A stretch of 64,000 nucleotides of DNA. Origin: Vibrio sp. HA2012 (GTDB lineage: Bacteria > Pseudomonadota > Gammaproteobacteria > Enterobacterales > Vibrionaceae). The notes beneath the pieces were generated by a model. It made no database searches and was not told where the DNA came from. It saw nothing but the letters and a program-made list of their open reading frames with translations. The position numbers were made by a program, and so were the translations under genes. Position 1 is the stretch's first letter. The number at the start of each line of letters is the position of its first letter. Shown piece by piece: positions 45,128 to 54,467 of this stretch. The stretch lies in assembly GCF_002812955.1 (NCBI RefSeq), contig NZ_PFXK01000001.1:186001-250000 (forward strand), written 5' to 3'.

Positions 45128-46330
45128 TCAGGCAGCTTGCTGAGAGGCTTTTCTGCTTTTCAAGAACAGGAGATGGCAGATAGCAACAAGGAAAATGCAC
45201 AGAATCAGTGTCAGTTGTGTAGTTTCCAGTACGCCAGCCCAGCCTTTAATTAAATAAGACGGCTCCAGAATAAAGACACCCGCACTGGCACCCGTATAGT
45301 AAAACAAACTGTATAGAGCCTGAGCACTGCCTTTGGCTTTTTTCACGCTGCGACTGACAAGCGCACTGGCTTGTGCATGACAGAAGAAAAAGCCCATTGC
45401 CATCAAGACCATGCCAAGAATCAACAGCAGCAGCTGTTCCCTACCCAGCAATAGATTTGCCACCAGCATCATCGTGATGCCAACAGCCATTCCCGTGATT
45501 AGGCTATGTTTTTTAGCATATTTCCCAGCAAATGAGGAACTGGTGGTTCCGCCCAACAGCGTAAGAAACATCATGCTGCGGATATCACTCGGCAGATGAT
45601 AAGGGGCGGCCTCCAGCACCAGCATCAGGTAGTTGGATAGATTGACAAAGCAGCCAAAAGCCAGACCGATAATCAAATAAATAACCATCAGTTGTGGTCG
45701 TTTCAGATGGTGGCCAAAAGCCAGCAGGCTAGGTTTCAGATGAAATTCAGACGGGCGGAAGTGACGCTGCTTTGGCAGAGTAAAGCGGACGATTATAAAC
45801 AGAATTACGCTGATAGTTCCGATAAGATAACCGGAAGCCTGCCAACTGCCGAAATACTCTGCACTGATCCCGGCAAGCAGACGGCAACTTATGCCACCGA
45901 GCGTATTAGCTGCAATGTAAAAACCGACGGCAGCCGGCAGCCAGCTTTTTCTCAGTTCATCCCCCAGCAGGGGAATCGCCACTGCTGGGCAAACAGCAAG
46001 AAACATGCCCTGAATAAATCGCAGAGTAAGAAATAACGGATAGTGGTCAATCAGTGGCAAAAGAAAAGAAATACAAAGACCCGCTGCGGTTCCGACCAGC
46101 AGAATATTGCACCGCCCAATAGCATCAGACCAGCTGGCAAAGAACAGCAGCCCCAGTCCCATACCGAATAGTGATGCAGACATGGCAAGACTGGCTGACA
46201 TGGAAGAGACGGAAAAACTTTGCTGTAACTGAGGGAGTAACGGCTGCAGCCAGTAAATATTAGAAAAAGTGACAATAGAGCAGAGACAAACAGAGAGTGT
46301 CAATCGACGGTAATGGGTTAAATTTTTCAC
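45128..46330 (-). CDS. MFS transporter (YnfM-like)
   Basis: 400 aa, twelve predicted membrane helices, with the MFS motif between helices 2 and 3 seen as FFASWSDAIGRCN. Similar to YnfM/arabinose-efflux-like transporters; substrate unknown. It diverges from the LysR gene at 46500, a common arrangement in which the regulator controls the transporter. Confidence 0.87.
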   Translation of the reverse strand: MKNLTHYRRLTLSVCLCSIVTFSNIYWLQPLLPQLQQSFSVSSMSASLAMSASLFGMGLGLLFFASWSDAIGRCNILLVGTAAGLCISFLLPLIDHYPLFLTLRFIQGMFLAVCPAVAIPLLGDELRKSWLPAAVGFYIAANTLGGISCRLLAGISAEYFGSWQASGYLIGTISVILFIIVRFTLPKQRHFRPSEFHLKPSLLAFGHHLKRPQLMVIYLIIGLAFGCFVNLSNYLMLVLEAAPYHLPSDIRSMMFLTLLGGTTSSSFAGKYAKKHSLITGMAVGITMMLVANLLLGREQLLLLILGMVLMAMGFFFCHAQASALVSRSVKKAKGSAQALYSLFYYTGASAGVFILEPSYLIKGWAGVLETTQLTLILCIFLVAICHLLFLKSRKASQQAA

Positions 46331-46499
46331 AGCTAATGAAACTCGGGATCAAAATAGTAAGAACAAGGAACCTGAATAGAATAACGACAGGATTACAATA
46401 AATAAAATATTCTATTTTTATACTATCTATAGTTTTTGTTTATGGTTAGAATCGGGGGGAGAAAAAACCACGGATAAGGTGGCACAGTAAGAGGTTTTT
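46331..46499. promoter_or_regulatory. Divergent MFS/LysR control region
   Basis: 169 nt, strongly AT-rich. A short palindrome ACTAT-CT-ATAGT at 46422-46433 is a possible LysR half-site pair. No clear promoter was chosen. Confidence 0.4.
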
Positions 46500-47378
46500 A
46501 TGGAATTTCGGCAGTTAAAACATTTTATTGCTGTAGCAGAATCCGGAACGATATCTGCGGCATCACGTCAACTGAATTTGGCTCAGCCAGCGATAAGCAG
46601 CAGCATTAAGAAGCTTGAAGCAGAATTAAATATGCCATTATTGCACCGCAGGGAAAGGGGGGTCAGCCTGACCGGTGCCGGAACCCATTTTTTACAGCAT
46701 GCCAGACAGATTTTACAGCAGGCCAGTGATGCAAAGTTATCAATGCTGGCTTTGGATGGATTGGAACAGGGTGAAGTTACCATCGGCGTACCCAGCATGA
46801 TTGGCTCTTATTTTCTACCGCCTTTGCTGATGGCATTTAAGCACCAATATAGCAACCTGACGCTGAATATTTTTGATGATGGTACGCGGAATATTCGTCA
46901 ACTGTTGCTGGATGGAGAACTGGAGTTGGGGGTTATTGCTGATACTTATCTGCGTCCGGAGCTGGATAGTGCCCCACTGGTACAGGAAGAAATGGTGGTT
47001 TGTATGTCTCCGGATCATCCGCTGGCAGAAAAGGAGCTGATAGAGTACAAGGATTTTCTTGCTTATGAATTGATACTGTTCCAGAAGAGTTATTACCACC
47101 ATTCTCTGATTGAGAAGATCAGCCGTGAGATGCAGATAGTACCGAAAGTCGCTTTTTCTACCAACCTGCTGCCTCTGATTAAGTCGGTTATCCGGCAGGG
47201 GTATGCTATATCCCCCATGTGGAAAGTAGCGACACAGGACGATGACCAAATTATTACCCGGCCATTTAAAAAACCTTTTTATATTGATCTCAGTCTGGCA
47301 TGGCGGCGCGACAGCTACCTCTCCAGAGCCAATCAGGTCTTTCGTGATTTTATTCTGGAGAATGCAGCTGCCGGTTAA
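46500..47378 (+). CDS. LysR-family transcriptional regulator
   Basis: 292 aa. N-terminal helix-turn-helix at about 1-60 (GTISAASRQLNLAQPAISSSI), then a substrate-binding domain (about 90-290). It belongs to the general LysR group close to CynR/YnfL-type regulators; the inducer is unknown. It diverges from the MFS gene and probably regulates it. Convergent with the secreted protein gene 14 nt downstream. Confidence 0.93.
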   Translation: MEFRQLKHFIAVAESGTISAASRQLNLAQPAISSSIKKLEAELNMPLLHRRERGVSLTGAGTHFLQHARQILQQASDAKLSMLALDGLEQGEVTIGVPSMIGSYFLPPLLMAFKHQYSNLTLNIFDDGTRNIRQLLLDGELELGVIADTYLRPELDSAPLVQEEMVVCMSPDHPLAEKELIEYKDFLAYELILFQKSYYHHSLIEKISREMQIVPKVAFSTNLLPLIKSVIRQGYAISPMWKVATQDDDQIITRPFKKPFYIDLSLAWRRDSYLSRANQVFRDFILENAAAG

Positions 47379-47392
47379 GAGTAGCCCATCTG

Positions 47393-47905
47393 TCAATTTG
47401 ATGTCAGGCTATCACACAGAGCCATTATTTCACTAATGGTTTCTTGTGACAGTTCTGCACAGTAGGCTGACGGGTTACTTTCATTGGTATCACACATGAT
47501 CTTGGATTGTGACCCCGGGTTAATCCGAAGAACCTGACAGCTTCTGTCATCAAATTCGGTTGTAAAGTCATACTGAACAGCTACTTTTCTGGCAATATCA
47601 GCCGCGATATCTTCAGCGGTATCTTTAAAGGTTGCCCCGACTAACTGTGCAGTTTGTGAATCGGTTGAACTGATCACCTCGGCAACACCCGGGCATAAGC
47701 TGATAATTTGATGGGTGATTTCTGTACTCAGAGTAACCTGATCCATTGCTGGATCTTCTGGGTTGAAAGTTTCTCCGCTACTAAAATCACCACAGTCAAT
47801 GGCCATACTAAAATCGGCACCCTGACCGGAAGCGGTTTGAGAATCTTCTGCTATTGCCGGTATGGCGAGTAAAGCTGCAAGTATTGATAATATTAGATAT
47901 TTCAT
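47393..47905 (-). CDS. Secreted six-cysteine protein, unknown
   Basis: 170 aa. Cleavable signal peptide (MKYLILSILAALLAIPAIA, cleavage near AIA-ED). The mature part is acidic, helical at its ends, and has exactly six cysteines, enough for three disulfides, so it should fold in the periplasm or outside. No family recognised. GGTAAGG precedes the ATG (minus strand), so expression is likely. Monocistronic. Confidence 0.75.
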   Translation of the reverse strand: MKYLILSILAALLAIPAIAEDSQTASGQGADFSMAIDCGDFSSGETFNPEDPAMDQVTLSTEITHQIISLCPGVAEVISSTDSQTAQLVGATFKDTAEDIAADIARKVAVQYDFTTEFDDRSCQVLRINPGSQSKIMCDTNESNPSAYCAELSQETISEIMALCDSLTSN

Positions 47906-48133
47906 ACCCTTACCTTCCTGTATCTGGCAAATGAAATAGCTGCAGAAACTATTCAGAGTTCGATTCTCTTAAATAACTTCCACCACTAGTCTAGTAATAG
48001 CAGAAACCGGAAGAAAGGCGTGTTTTATTATTAATACATTTGTCAATTTATCACTAAAAATTACATTGCCAGTAATAGGCACAGCAATAGTGGTTGCCAT
48101 ATTATTTAACGCAATATCTGCACTTGTACGGAT

Positions 48134-49273
48134 TCATAGCAGTAATAAACCGGCAAAAAGAAACAGAGCCACCATCCATACCAGAGGCAGTTTAAGCTGT
48201 TTTTGCAAGAATAATCCCAGCAGAATCAGAGCGAAGTCAGATGAGTTGTTTACCGCACTAAGAAAGACAGGTTGATAAAGTGCGGCAGCAAGTAAACCCG
48301 CTACAGCGGCATTTACTCCGTTTAACGCTCCGCTGATTTTCGGAATAGAAGCCAGCTTTTGCCAGTGTTTCAGTACTCCCAGTAACAACAGGAACCCGGG
48401 AAGAAACACGCCGGCGGTTGCCAACAATGCTCCGGCTACCGGAGAATCCGGCTGCATAACATAACCGATATAGGTTGCAAAGGTGAACATGGGGCCGGGA
48501 ACAGCCTGCGCGGCGGCATATCCGGTTAAAAATGCATCCGGGGAAATCTGTTCGCCGACGATATGTTGCAGAAGGGGTAACACGACATGTCCGCCACCGA
48601 ACACCAGACTTCCTGTCTGGAAAAATGCACTGAACAGTCCCGGGAGTGTCTGTTGCGGCACAATCAACGGCAGGGCAAACAGCAGCAGAATAAACAGAAT
48701 AAGGGGAAACCAGAATGGACGGAATGATTCTCCAGAATAAGGTTTTGTGTCTGATTGCAGGAACAGACTGCCGATAATCGCAGCCAGAATAAGCATCAGT
48801 ATCTGAGTGAAAATTCCGGGAATGATCAGCTGAGCCATTGCTGTGAAGACGGCGATGCTGACGGGGAGCATCGTCTTGCAGAAGTTATTAAACATCCCCC
48901 ATGCAGCATCAGCAACAACCACAACAGCCAGTAACTTCAGACCATGAATGGCTGATAGAAGTGCAGGTTCTCCCGACAAACCGGTACTTATGGAGGCCAG
49001 TACAAACATAATCATGATGGATGGAAGAGTAAATCCGAGAAAAGCAGCTACAGCTCCGGGCAGCCCGGCATGCCGGTAACCGATAGCAAACCCCACCTGG
49101 CTGGAACCGGGGCCGGGTAAAAATTGGCTGAGAGCAACAAGTTGTGCGTAATCGCCTTCGCTGAGCCATTGCAGTCTTTCGACAAAAGTCCGGCGGAAGT
49201 AACCGATATGAGCTGCCGGCCCCCCGAAACTAATCCAGCCTAGTGCAAAAAATATTTTAAAAACGGAAAACAT
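48134..49273 (-). CDS. chrA: Chromate transporter ChrA
   Basis: 379 aa long-chain CHR-family transporter with two CHR halves. The N-terminal half has ISFGGPAAHIGYFR and FLPGPGSSQVGFAIG; the C-terminal half has LVFGGGHVVLPLL and AQAVPGPMFTFATYIG. Ten or so membrane helices. It exports chromate, lowering its toxicity; sulfate competes in known members. Lone gene, with no chrB-type regulator next to it. Confidence 0.93.
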   Translation of the reverse strand: MFSVFKIFFALGWISFGGPAAHIGYFRRTFVERLQWLSEGDYAQLVALSQFLPGPGSSQVGFAIGYRHAGLPGAVAAFLGFTLPSIMIMFVLASISTGLSGEPALLSAIHGLKLLAVVVVADAAWGMFNNFCKTMLPVSIAVFTAMAQLIIPGIFTQILMLILAAIIGSLFLQSDTKPYSGESFRPFWFPLILFILLLFALPLIVPQQTLPGLFSAFFQTGSLVFGGGHVVLPLLQHIVGEQISPDAFLTGYAAAQAVPGPMFTFATYIGYVMQPDSPVAGALLATAGVFLPGFLLLLGVLKHWQKLASIPKISGALNGVNAAVAGLLAAALYQPVFLSAVNNSSDFALILLGLFLQKQLKLPLVWMVALFLFAGLLLL

Positions 49274-49398
49274 GCTGCTTATCTCATCAATATGGTGAAT
49301 GATAAATTCGGGATATATTGCTAATAATAGAACCCAGAATAATTACATTTTTATGACAGCGATAATATTGACGGTTGGTTAGGGGGGGGGGAAATAGC

Positions 49399-49433
49399 GA
49401 AACCCCAGATTGTTGGTAGCAATCTGGGGTTTC
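49399..49433. terminator. Strong intrinsic terminator downstream of rplY
   Basis: Perfect 14-bp stem GAAACCCCAGATTG / CAATCTGGGGTTTC with loop TTGGTAG. The U-tract is on the plus side (TGATTTTTAG). It sits between chrA and rplY. A run of ten Gs precedes it at 49382-49391. Confidence 0.75.
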
Positions 49434-49520
49434 TGATTTTTAGATTTTCCAGTTGGTAAGACTGGTTTATCTGATATGCAAAAGGATTGGAATTATCCGA
49501 TAATTCTTCTGGTAAAAGAA

Positions 49521-49799
49521 TTAGATGCGGATGAAGTCCATGTGCTCAACTTTTGGCTTAAACACGTGACGCTGTACGTCTTGTGGCTTAACCTTAACTT
49601 CAGCACCGTTGATAACCAGAACGATACCTTCGTAGAACTCTGGCTTGTCCATTTGGTTGATCACGTCATCGTGGTTTAGAGCGATAGATACAGGTGCTTC
49701 AGTTCCACCATAAACGATTGCTGGGAATTGACCAGCGAGACGTAGGCGGCGGCTCGCACCCTTACCTAGCTCAGTACGTACTACTGCTTCGAATTTCAT
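49521..49799 (-). CDS. rplY: 50S ribosomal protein L25
   Basis: 92 aa short-form L25 that binds 5S rRNA. The whole length resembles the E. coli protein (start [20 protein letters not shown]). The ATG at 49799 is chosen over a frame extension to 49814. Next to radD, as in E. coli. High-expression codon use is apparent. Confidence 0.96.
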   Translation of the reverse strand: MKFEAVVRTELGKGASRRLRLAGQFPAIVYGGTEAPVSIALNHDDVINQMDKPEFYEGIVLVINGAEVKVKPQDVQRHVFKPKVEHMDFIRI

Positions 49800-50004
49800 A
49801 GTATTTACTCTCAAATTGGGTAAAAAATAGATCCATTATCAACATAGCGACCTGGTCGATAATGCTAACCGTTCCGGAATAACGGGTTGTTACTCCTAAA
49901 ACGAGCGCGGATACTATCATTATTGGTATTTTTGAGCAATAGCAGGACGATGTTTTTAGCCGTTCAGTGTAGATTTGTTTCCGGCTGACTTTTCTGTAAC
50001 AGGA

Positions 50005-51738
50005 TTAGTGCAGTTCATCGTCGAAAATCTTGTCTCTCAGTTTCCAGAAACGCCCGGATTTTCGGGCTATCACAAACTGTGGCAGACGAAATCTGTGCTG
50101 GTGGCTGACAACTTTCACCGGGGTGTTTTCTGTAAAGGGACGATGACGATCTGCCAGATGCGGGCGTACAAATTGCTGATGAAATGTCAGTTTCTGCTTC
50201 TGTGTGCTCAGTGACCAGAATTCATGCACCTGAGCATGGTTATCTCCGGTGTAGGTGACTTTCAGCTGATTTTTTCCTGACGAGTCTTTGTGCACTGAGA
50301 ATTGCATCTCCCTGCACTCAAAGACTAGTGCATCTTTCAGACTCAGGGCTTCCCTCAGCTTTTTATCCGGATCGACGAGTGTTGTGTCACATTCATGGCA
50401 GATCCGGGCGGCAATATCATTGTCGGCTCCGCACTCATTACAGTATTTGGCCCGAAAGCGGTAGCCACAGTGTTCCCGTTCGCCATTTTCATCTTCAAAA
50501 TAGCCCTGACAGCGACGACCGTAGTGCTCAAGCAAAAAACCATTTGTATCCAGTTTTCCCCAGAAATTATTGTTAAAACCACAGGCCGGGCAGGGAATAG
50601 TAATGATTTCGCTGGATGAATCCGGTTTAGGATCGCCAACCTCCGGCTGATAAAGATCGTAATTGTTACCAGCGTAATCAAGGATAAGACACTCCTGCTT
50701 CCCATCGGCCAGACGCAAACCTCGACCGACGATTTGCTGATAGAGGCTGACAGATTCTGTCGGTCTTAAAATTGCAATTAGATCAACATGTGGTGCATCA
50801 AAGCCAGTAGTCAAAACTGAGACATTGACCAGATATTTGATTTGCCGTTTTTTAAACTGACGGATAATCATATCCCGCTCGGTTGTTGGCGTATCACCAA
50901 TGACAAGAGCAGACTCCCGATCAGGCAGAAGGCTGAGGATTTCTTCCGCATGACGGACGGTGGCTGCGAAAATCATAATACCGGCTCTGTCAGCTGCAAG
51001 CCGGATAATTTGCTGAATAATCTGGGGGGTGGCTCGTTTTGCATTTTCAATGACCATATCCAGTTCGGATTCTTTATATCTGCCGGTAGATGCAGGCTTC
51101 AATTGAGAAAAATCATAGCTGAGTACCGGGGCATCGATCATTTTTGCCGGGGTCAGAAATGCTTCATCCAGCAGATAGCGGATTGGCAGTTCGAAAATAC
51201 AGTCCCGGAAAAAACGGGGTTCATCACTACGCACCTGACCCCGTGTGTGATACTGATAAATCCAGCCCAGTCCCAGACGATAAGGTGTTGCTGTCAAGCC
51301 CAGAACTTTTATCCCCGGATTCACAGCCTGAAGATGGGTGATCACCTTTTGGTAGCTGCTGTCTTTGTTATCGGGAACGCGGTGACACTCATCAATAATC
51401 AGCAGGGAAAACTGATTGGCAAAGGCATCCAGATTCCGAACCACTGATTGAACGGAGGCAAAAATGACCTGCTGATCCGTTTCTTTTCGTCCCAGACCTG
51501 CAGAAAAAACAGCGCCCTGCAATCCATATCCTTCATATTTGGCGTGATTTTGTTCTACCAGTTCTTTGACATGAGCCAGTACGAGTACTCGTCCTTTTGC
51601 CAGCCTGGCCAGTTCTGCAATAACCAGACTTTTTCCTGCTCCGGTCGGTAGAACAATTACTGCCGGAGATGAATGTTGACGGAAGTAGTGAATAACCGCC
51701 TTAACGGAATCACGCTGATAGGGACGCAGGGTATACAT
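50005..51738 (-). CDS. radD: DNA repair helicase-like ATPase RadD
   Basis: 577 aa superfamily 2 protein. Very close to E. coli RadD (YejH): Walker A PTGAGKS, DECH box, GLTATPYRLG, TTGFDAPHVDL and QQIVGRGLRLA, then the zinc-rich C-terminal part with four CxxC pairs. It acts with single-strand binding protein in double-strand-break repair. Start choice: the ATG giving MYTLRPYQRD; a TTG at 51759 would only add an unconserved leader. Neighbours rplY and rsuA match the E. coli order. Confidence 0.95.
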   Translation of the reverse strand: MYTLRPYQRDSVKAVIHYFRQHSSPAVIVLPTGAGKSLVIAELARLAKGRVLVLAHVKELVEQNHAKYEGYGLQGAVFSAGLGRKETDQQVIFASVQSVVRNLDAFANQFSLLIIDECHRVPDNKDSSYQKVITHLQAVNPGIKVLGLTATPYRLGLGWIYQYHTRGQVRSDEPRFFRDCIFELPIRYLLDEAFLTPAKMIDAPVLSYDFSQLKPASTGRYKESELDMVIENAKRATPQIIQQIIRLAADRAGIMIFAATVRHAEEILSLLPDRESALVIGDTPTTERDMIIRQFKKRQIKYLVNVSVLTTGFDAPHVDLIAILRPTESVSLYQQIVGRGLRLADGKQECLILDYAGNNYDLYQPEVGDPKPDSSSEIITIPCPACGFNNNFWGKLDTNGFLLEHYGRRCQGYFEDENGEREHCGYRFRAKYCNECGADNDIAARICHECDTTLVDPDKKLREALSLKDALVFECREMQFSVHKDSSGKNQLKVTYTGDNHAQVHEFWSLSTQKQKLTFHQQFVRPHLADRHRPFTENTPVKVVSHQHRFRLPQFVIARKSGRFWKLRDKIFDDELH

Positions 51739-51841
51739 AAAAAGTGTGAAATAGCTCAACTATTGGGATAAAGGAGCATATAATAACGTATTCTTATCCG
51801 GATTGTCTCAGGCGTTCGGATGACACAAAAAAGAGGTATAA

Positions 51842-52540
51842 ATGCGACTGGATAAATTTTTATGTGACGCTCTTGGCGCGACCCGAAAAGAAGCCATTAA
51901 AATCATCAGAAGTGGTGATGTTACGGTAGATGGTAATGTACAAAAAAGTGGTTCTTTTCAAGTAACGGAAGGTCTTTGTGTTGAATGGCAGGGAAAAGAG
52001 ATAGCCATGCAGGGACCAAGATACATCATGTTGTATAAACCGGAAGGGTTTGTGTGCTCGCATGAAGATGGATTTAATCACACGGCATTTGTATTGCTGG
52101 ATGAAGTCAGACAGGATGATTTGCACTTTGCAGGCAGGCTGGATGTGGATACTACCGGGCTGGTACTGATCACGGATGACGGTAAATGGTCTCATCGTAT
52201 TACGTCCCCGAAACATAAGTGTGACAAAACATATTATGTCTGGCTGGCTGACCCTGTTCAGGATAATTATGCTGAATGCTTCAGACAGGGCATTGAACTC
52301 CGAAATGAAAGAGAGCGTACTCTTCCTGCCGAGCTGGAAGTCCGGGCTGAAAAAGAAGTTCGCCTTACCATACATGAAGGTAAATACCATCAGGTAAAAC
52401 GTATGTTTGCGGCTTTAGGTAACAAAGTTGAAGCACTGCACCGGGAACGCATTGGCGACATCGTCCTGGATGAGTCGCTTGAACCGGGAGAATATCGTTA
52501 TCTGACCGAACAGGAAATCAGTTCTGTCTGGAAAAAATAA
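51842..52540 (+). CDS. rsuA: 16S rRNA pseudouridine(516) synthase RsuA
   Basis: 232 aa. N-terminal S4 RNA-binding domain (about 1-55), then the RsuA catalytic domain with the active Asp in GRLDVDTTGLV. It converts U516 of 16S rRNA to pseudouridine. The bcr gene begins 56 nt downstream. RsuA/RluB group assignment is supported by length and the neighbouring genes. Confidence 0.94.
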   Translation: MRLDKFLCDALGATRKEAIKIIRSGDVTVDGNVQKSGSFQVTEGLCVEWQGKEIAMQGPRYIMLYKPEGFVCSHEDGFNHTAFVLLDEVRQDDLHFAGRLDVDTTGLVLITDDGKWSHRITSPKHKCDKTYYVWLADPVQDNYAECFRQGIELRNERERTLPAELEVRAEKEVRLTIHEGKYHQVKRMFAALGNKVEALHRERIGDIVLDESLEPGEYRYLTEQEISSVWKK

Positions 52541-52596
52541 GCATCAGCTATTTTTTCCGGAAAATAATCTTTTTATTCAAATAATACTGGAAAGCT

Positions 52597-53784
52597 ATGT
52601 CAAATAAACAGGTGCAGCTTACATTTGTGCTGCTGTTGGTTCTTGGGGCAATAGGGGCTTTGACGCCTTTTGCTATAGATATGTATTTACCGGCAATGCC
52701 GATAATTGCAAAAGATTTAGGTGTGGATGCCGGTGCAGTGCAGATCACACTGACAACCTATACGGCAGGATTTGCTATTGGGCAGTTAATCCACGGGCCG
52801 CTTGCCGACAGCTTTGGTCGCAGACCTGTTTTGATCTTCGGCATCGTTTTTTTTGCTGTGGGGTCGGTTGCCTGCGCTCTGACATCTGATATCGACACTC
52901 TGACCTATATACGCGCTGCACAGGGTTTTGCCGGAGCGGCGGCTGCAGTGATTATCCAGGCAGTTGTACGCGACATGTTTGACCGGGAAGAATTTGCCCG
53001 TACTATGTCGTTTATTATCCTCGTTATCACAGTGGCGCCACTGATAGCACCTATGTTCGGCGGATATTTATCGGTCTGGTTTGGCTGGCGTTCTGTATTC
53101 TGGTTTCTGACGATTGTTGCCCTGTTGGTTATTTTGGCTGTGTACTGGAAGATCCCGGAGACCCTGCCGGAAGAAAAAAGACAGCCGCTGCGTCTTAAAA
53201 CTACGATGCAAAATTATATTCGCCTGTCTATGAATCCGGTTGTGGTTGGTTTGGTATTATCCGGTGCATTTTCTTTTTCTGGTATGTTTGCATTTTTAAC
53301 AGCGGGTTCGTTTGTTTACATCGACATTTATGGTGTGCCACCGACTCAGTTCGGCTATTTGTTTGGTCTGAATATTGTTTGTTTGATCACTATGACTAGT
53401 ATCAACAGCCGGCTTGTTATCAGGAAAGGCTCTCATAGTATGATGCGCCTGGGGTTGACGATTCAGATGGTAGCGGGTCTCGGTTTGTTTATTGGTTGGC
53501 TGTTTGATCTGGGACTATGGGGTATTGTTCCGTTTGTGATGTGTTATGCCGGAACACTTTCCACGATTGGCAGTAATGCCACTGCTTTGTTGCTATCCGG
53601 TTATCCGGATATGGCCGGAACAGCCTCTTCGCTGGCCGGGACGTTGCGGTTTGGCATGGGATCGATTGTTGGCACCATCGTCGCGGCCATGCCGGGTGAT
53701 GCCGCCTGGCCGATGATATTAATGATGAGTTTATGTGCATTGTTATCCGGAGTGATGTACTGGACATTAGGGAAAAAAGCGTAA
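52597..53784 (+). CDS. bcr: Bcr/CflA-family multidrug efflux MFS transporter
   Basis: 395 aa, twelve predicted membrane helices. Motif A between helices 2 and 3 is GPLADSFGRRPV, and a Bcr-type start TPFAIDMYLPAMP is present. Exports bicyclomycin and other drugs in E. coli. Translationally coupled to the next gene: the TAA stop overlaps its ATG by one base (TAATG). Same neighbourhood as E. coli rsuA-bcr. Confidence 0.93.
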   Translation: MSNKQVQLTFVLLLVLGAIGALTPFAIDMYLPAMPIIAKDLGVDAGAVQITLTTYTAGFAIGQLIHGPLADSFGRRPVLIFGIVFFAVGSVACALTSDIDTLTYIRAAQGFAGAAAAVIIQAVVRDMFDREEFARTMSFIILVITVAPLIAPMFGGYLSVWFGWRSVFWFLTIVALLVILAVYWKIPETLPEEKRQPLRLKTTMQNYIRLSMNPVVVGLVLSGAFSFSGMFAFLTAGSFVYIDIYGVPPTQFGYLFGLNIVCLITMTSINSRLVIRKGSHSMMRLGLTIQMVAGLGLFIGWLFDLGLWGIVPFVMCYAGTLSTIGSNATALLLSGYPDMAGTASSLAGTLRFGMGSIVGTIVAAMPGDAAWPMILMMSLCALLSGVMYWTLGKKA

Positions 53785-54467
53785 TGGCTGACTATTATAT
53801 TGAATTACAGAATCTGGTTAATACTGCGCTGCTAGAGCTGGAACAAGAACACAACAAAGGCCGACTGGCCGATACCCCAGTAAGCAATACCCATTTTCTT
53901 GTTCGCTGGGTTACAAAAAGCCTGAAGACTCAACGTTTTCCCCGCAGTGTCGGTGATGACCTGACTCGCTGGCAGAAAGCAGGGCGAAGTAAAGGTACGG
54001 CATCTGATCTCTTGTTTACGTTCCGGAGTATTTCCGATTTCTACCGGCATCATTTTCCTGCTGATACGGAACCGAAAGCGATTACCGATAAAGATGTGGA
54101 AGCTTTCCTCGACCTGATGGAGAAAGAAAACTGGAGTGTATGTACAGAATATGATCTGACGGAGAAAATCCAGCTGTTTACCGAAGGAGATAACTCTCTG
54201 GTGTTGTGTGCAAAACAGTGTGTGGAATGTTTTGCCAAAACAGATATGGATGGTGACACTAATGATGCCGAAGTATTGATCAGACCTGTCAGTCTGTTTG
54301 TGCGGGGAAATCATGCCCGCTTTATTCAACTGGCAGCAGAAGCCGGATTTCTGGTACATAAAAGAACAGATTATAAATCCATCGTGAAATATCACGGCGA
54401 ATATATTATCTATCCATTTAATAAGGGAACTCAGTTGGCTGAGATTCCAATCGGATTTAACCAATAA
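53784..54467 (+). CDS. DUF2913-like protein
   Basis: 227 aa soluble helical protein. The pattern NTHFLVRWVTKSLK, ASDLLFTFRSISDFY, and a central Cys-Val-Glu-Cys resemble vibrio DUF2913 proteins; the family assignment is from memory. No enzyme motif. Start choice: the ATG in the bcr stop codon; the frame upstream to 53733 lies inside bcr. The next gene (MATE) starts in this stop codon too, so three genes are coupled. Confidence 0.7.
   Translation: MADYYIELQNLVNTALLELEQEHNKGRLADTPVSNTHFLVRWVTKSLKTQRFPRSVGDDLTRWQKAGRSKGTASDLLFTFRSISDFYRHHFPADTEPKAITDKDVEAFLDLMEKENWSVCTEYDLTEKIQLFTEGDNSLVLCAKQCVECFAKTDMDGDTNDAEVLIRPVSLFVRGNHARFIQLAAEAGFLVHKRTDYKSIVKYHGEYIIYPFNKGTQLAEIPIGFNQ

Noticed and set aside
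48066-48275. 69 aa plus-strand frame with a hydrophobic start
   Set aside because: Overlaps the end of chrA and has no ribosome-binding site.
49382-49391. Run of ten Gs
   Set aside because: Could be a phase-variation tract, but no reading frame crosses it; it is intergenic.
49815-50004. Regulatory hairpin in the rplY leader (AACCGTT/AACGGGTT)
   Set aside because: One bulge, weak stem and no known L25 leader structure to compare with.
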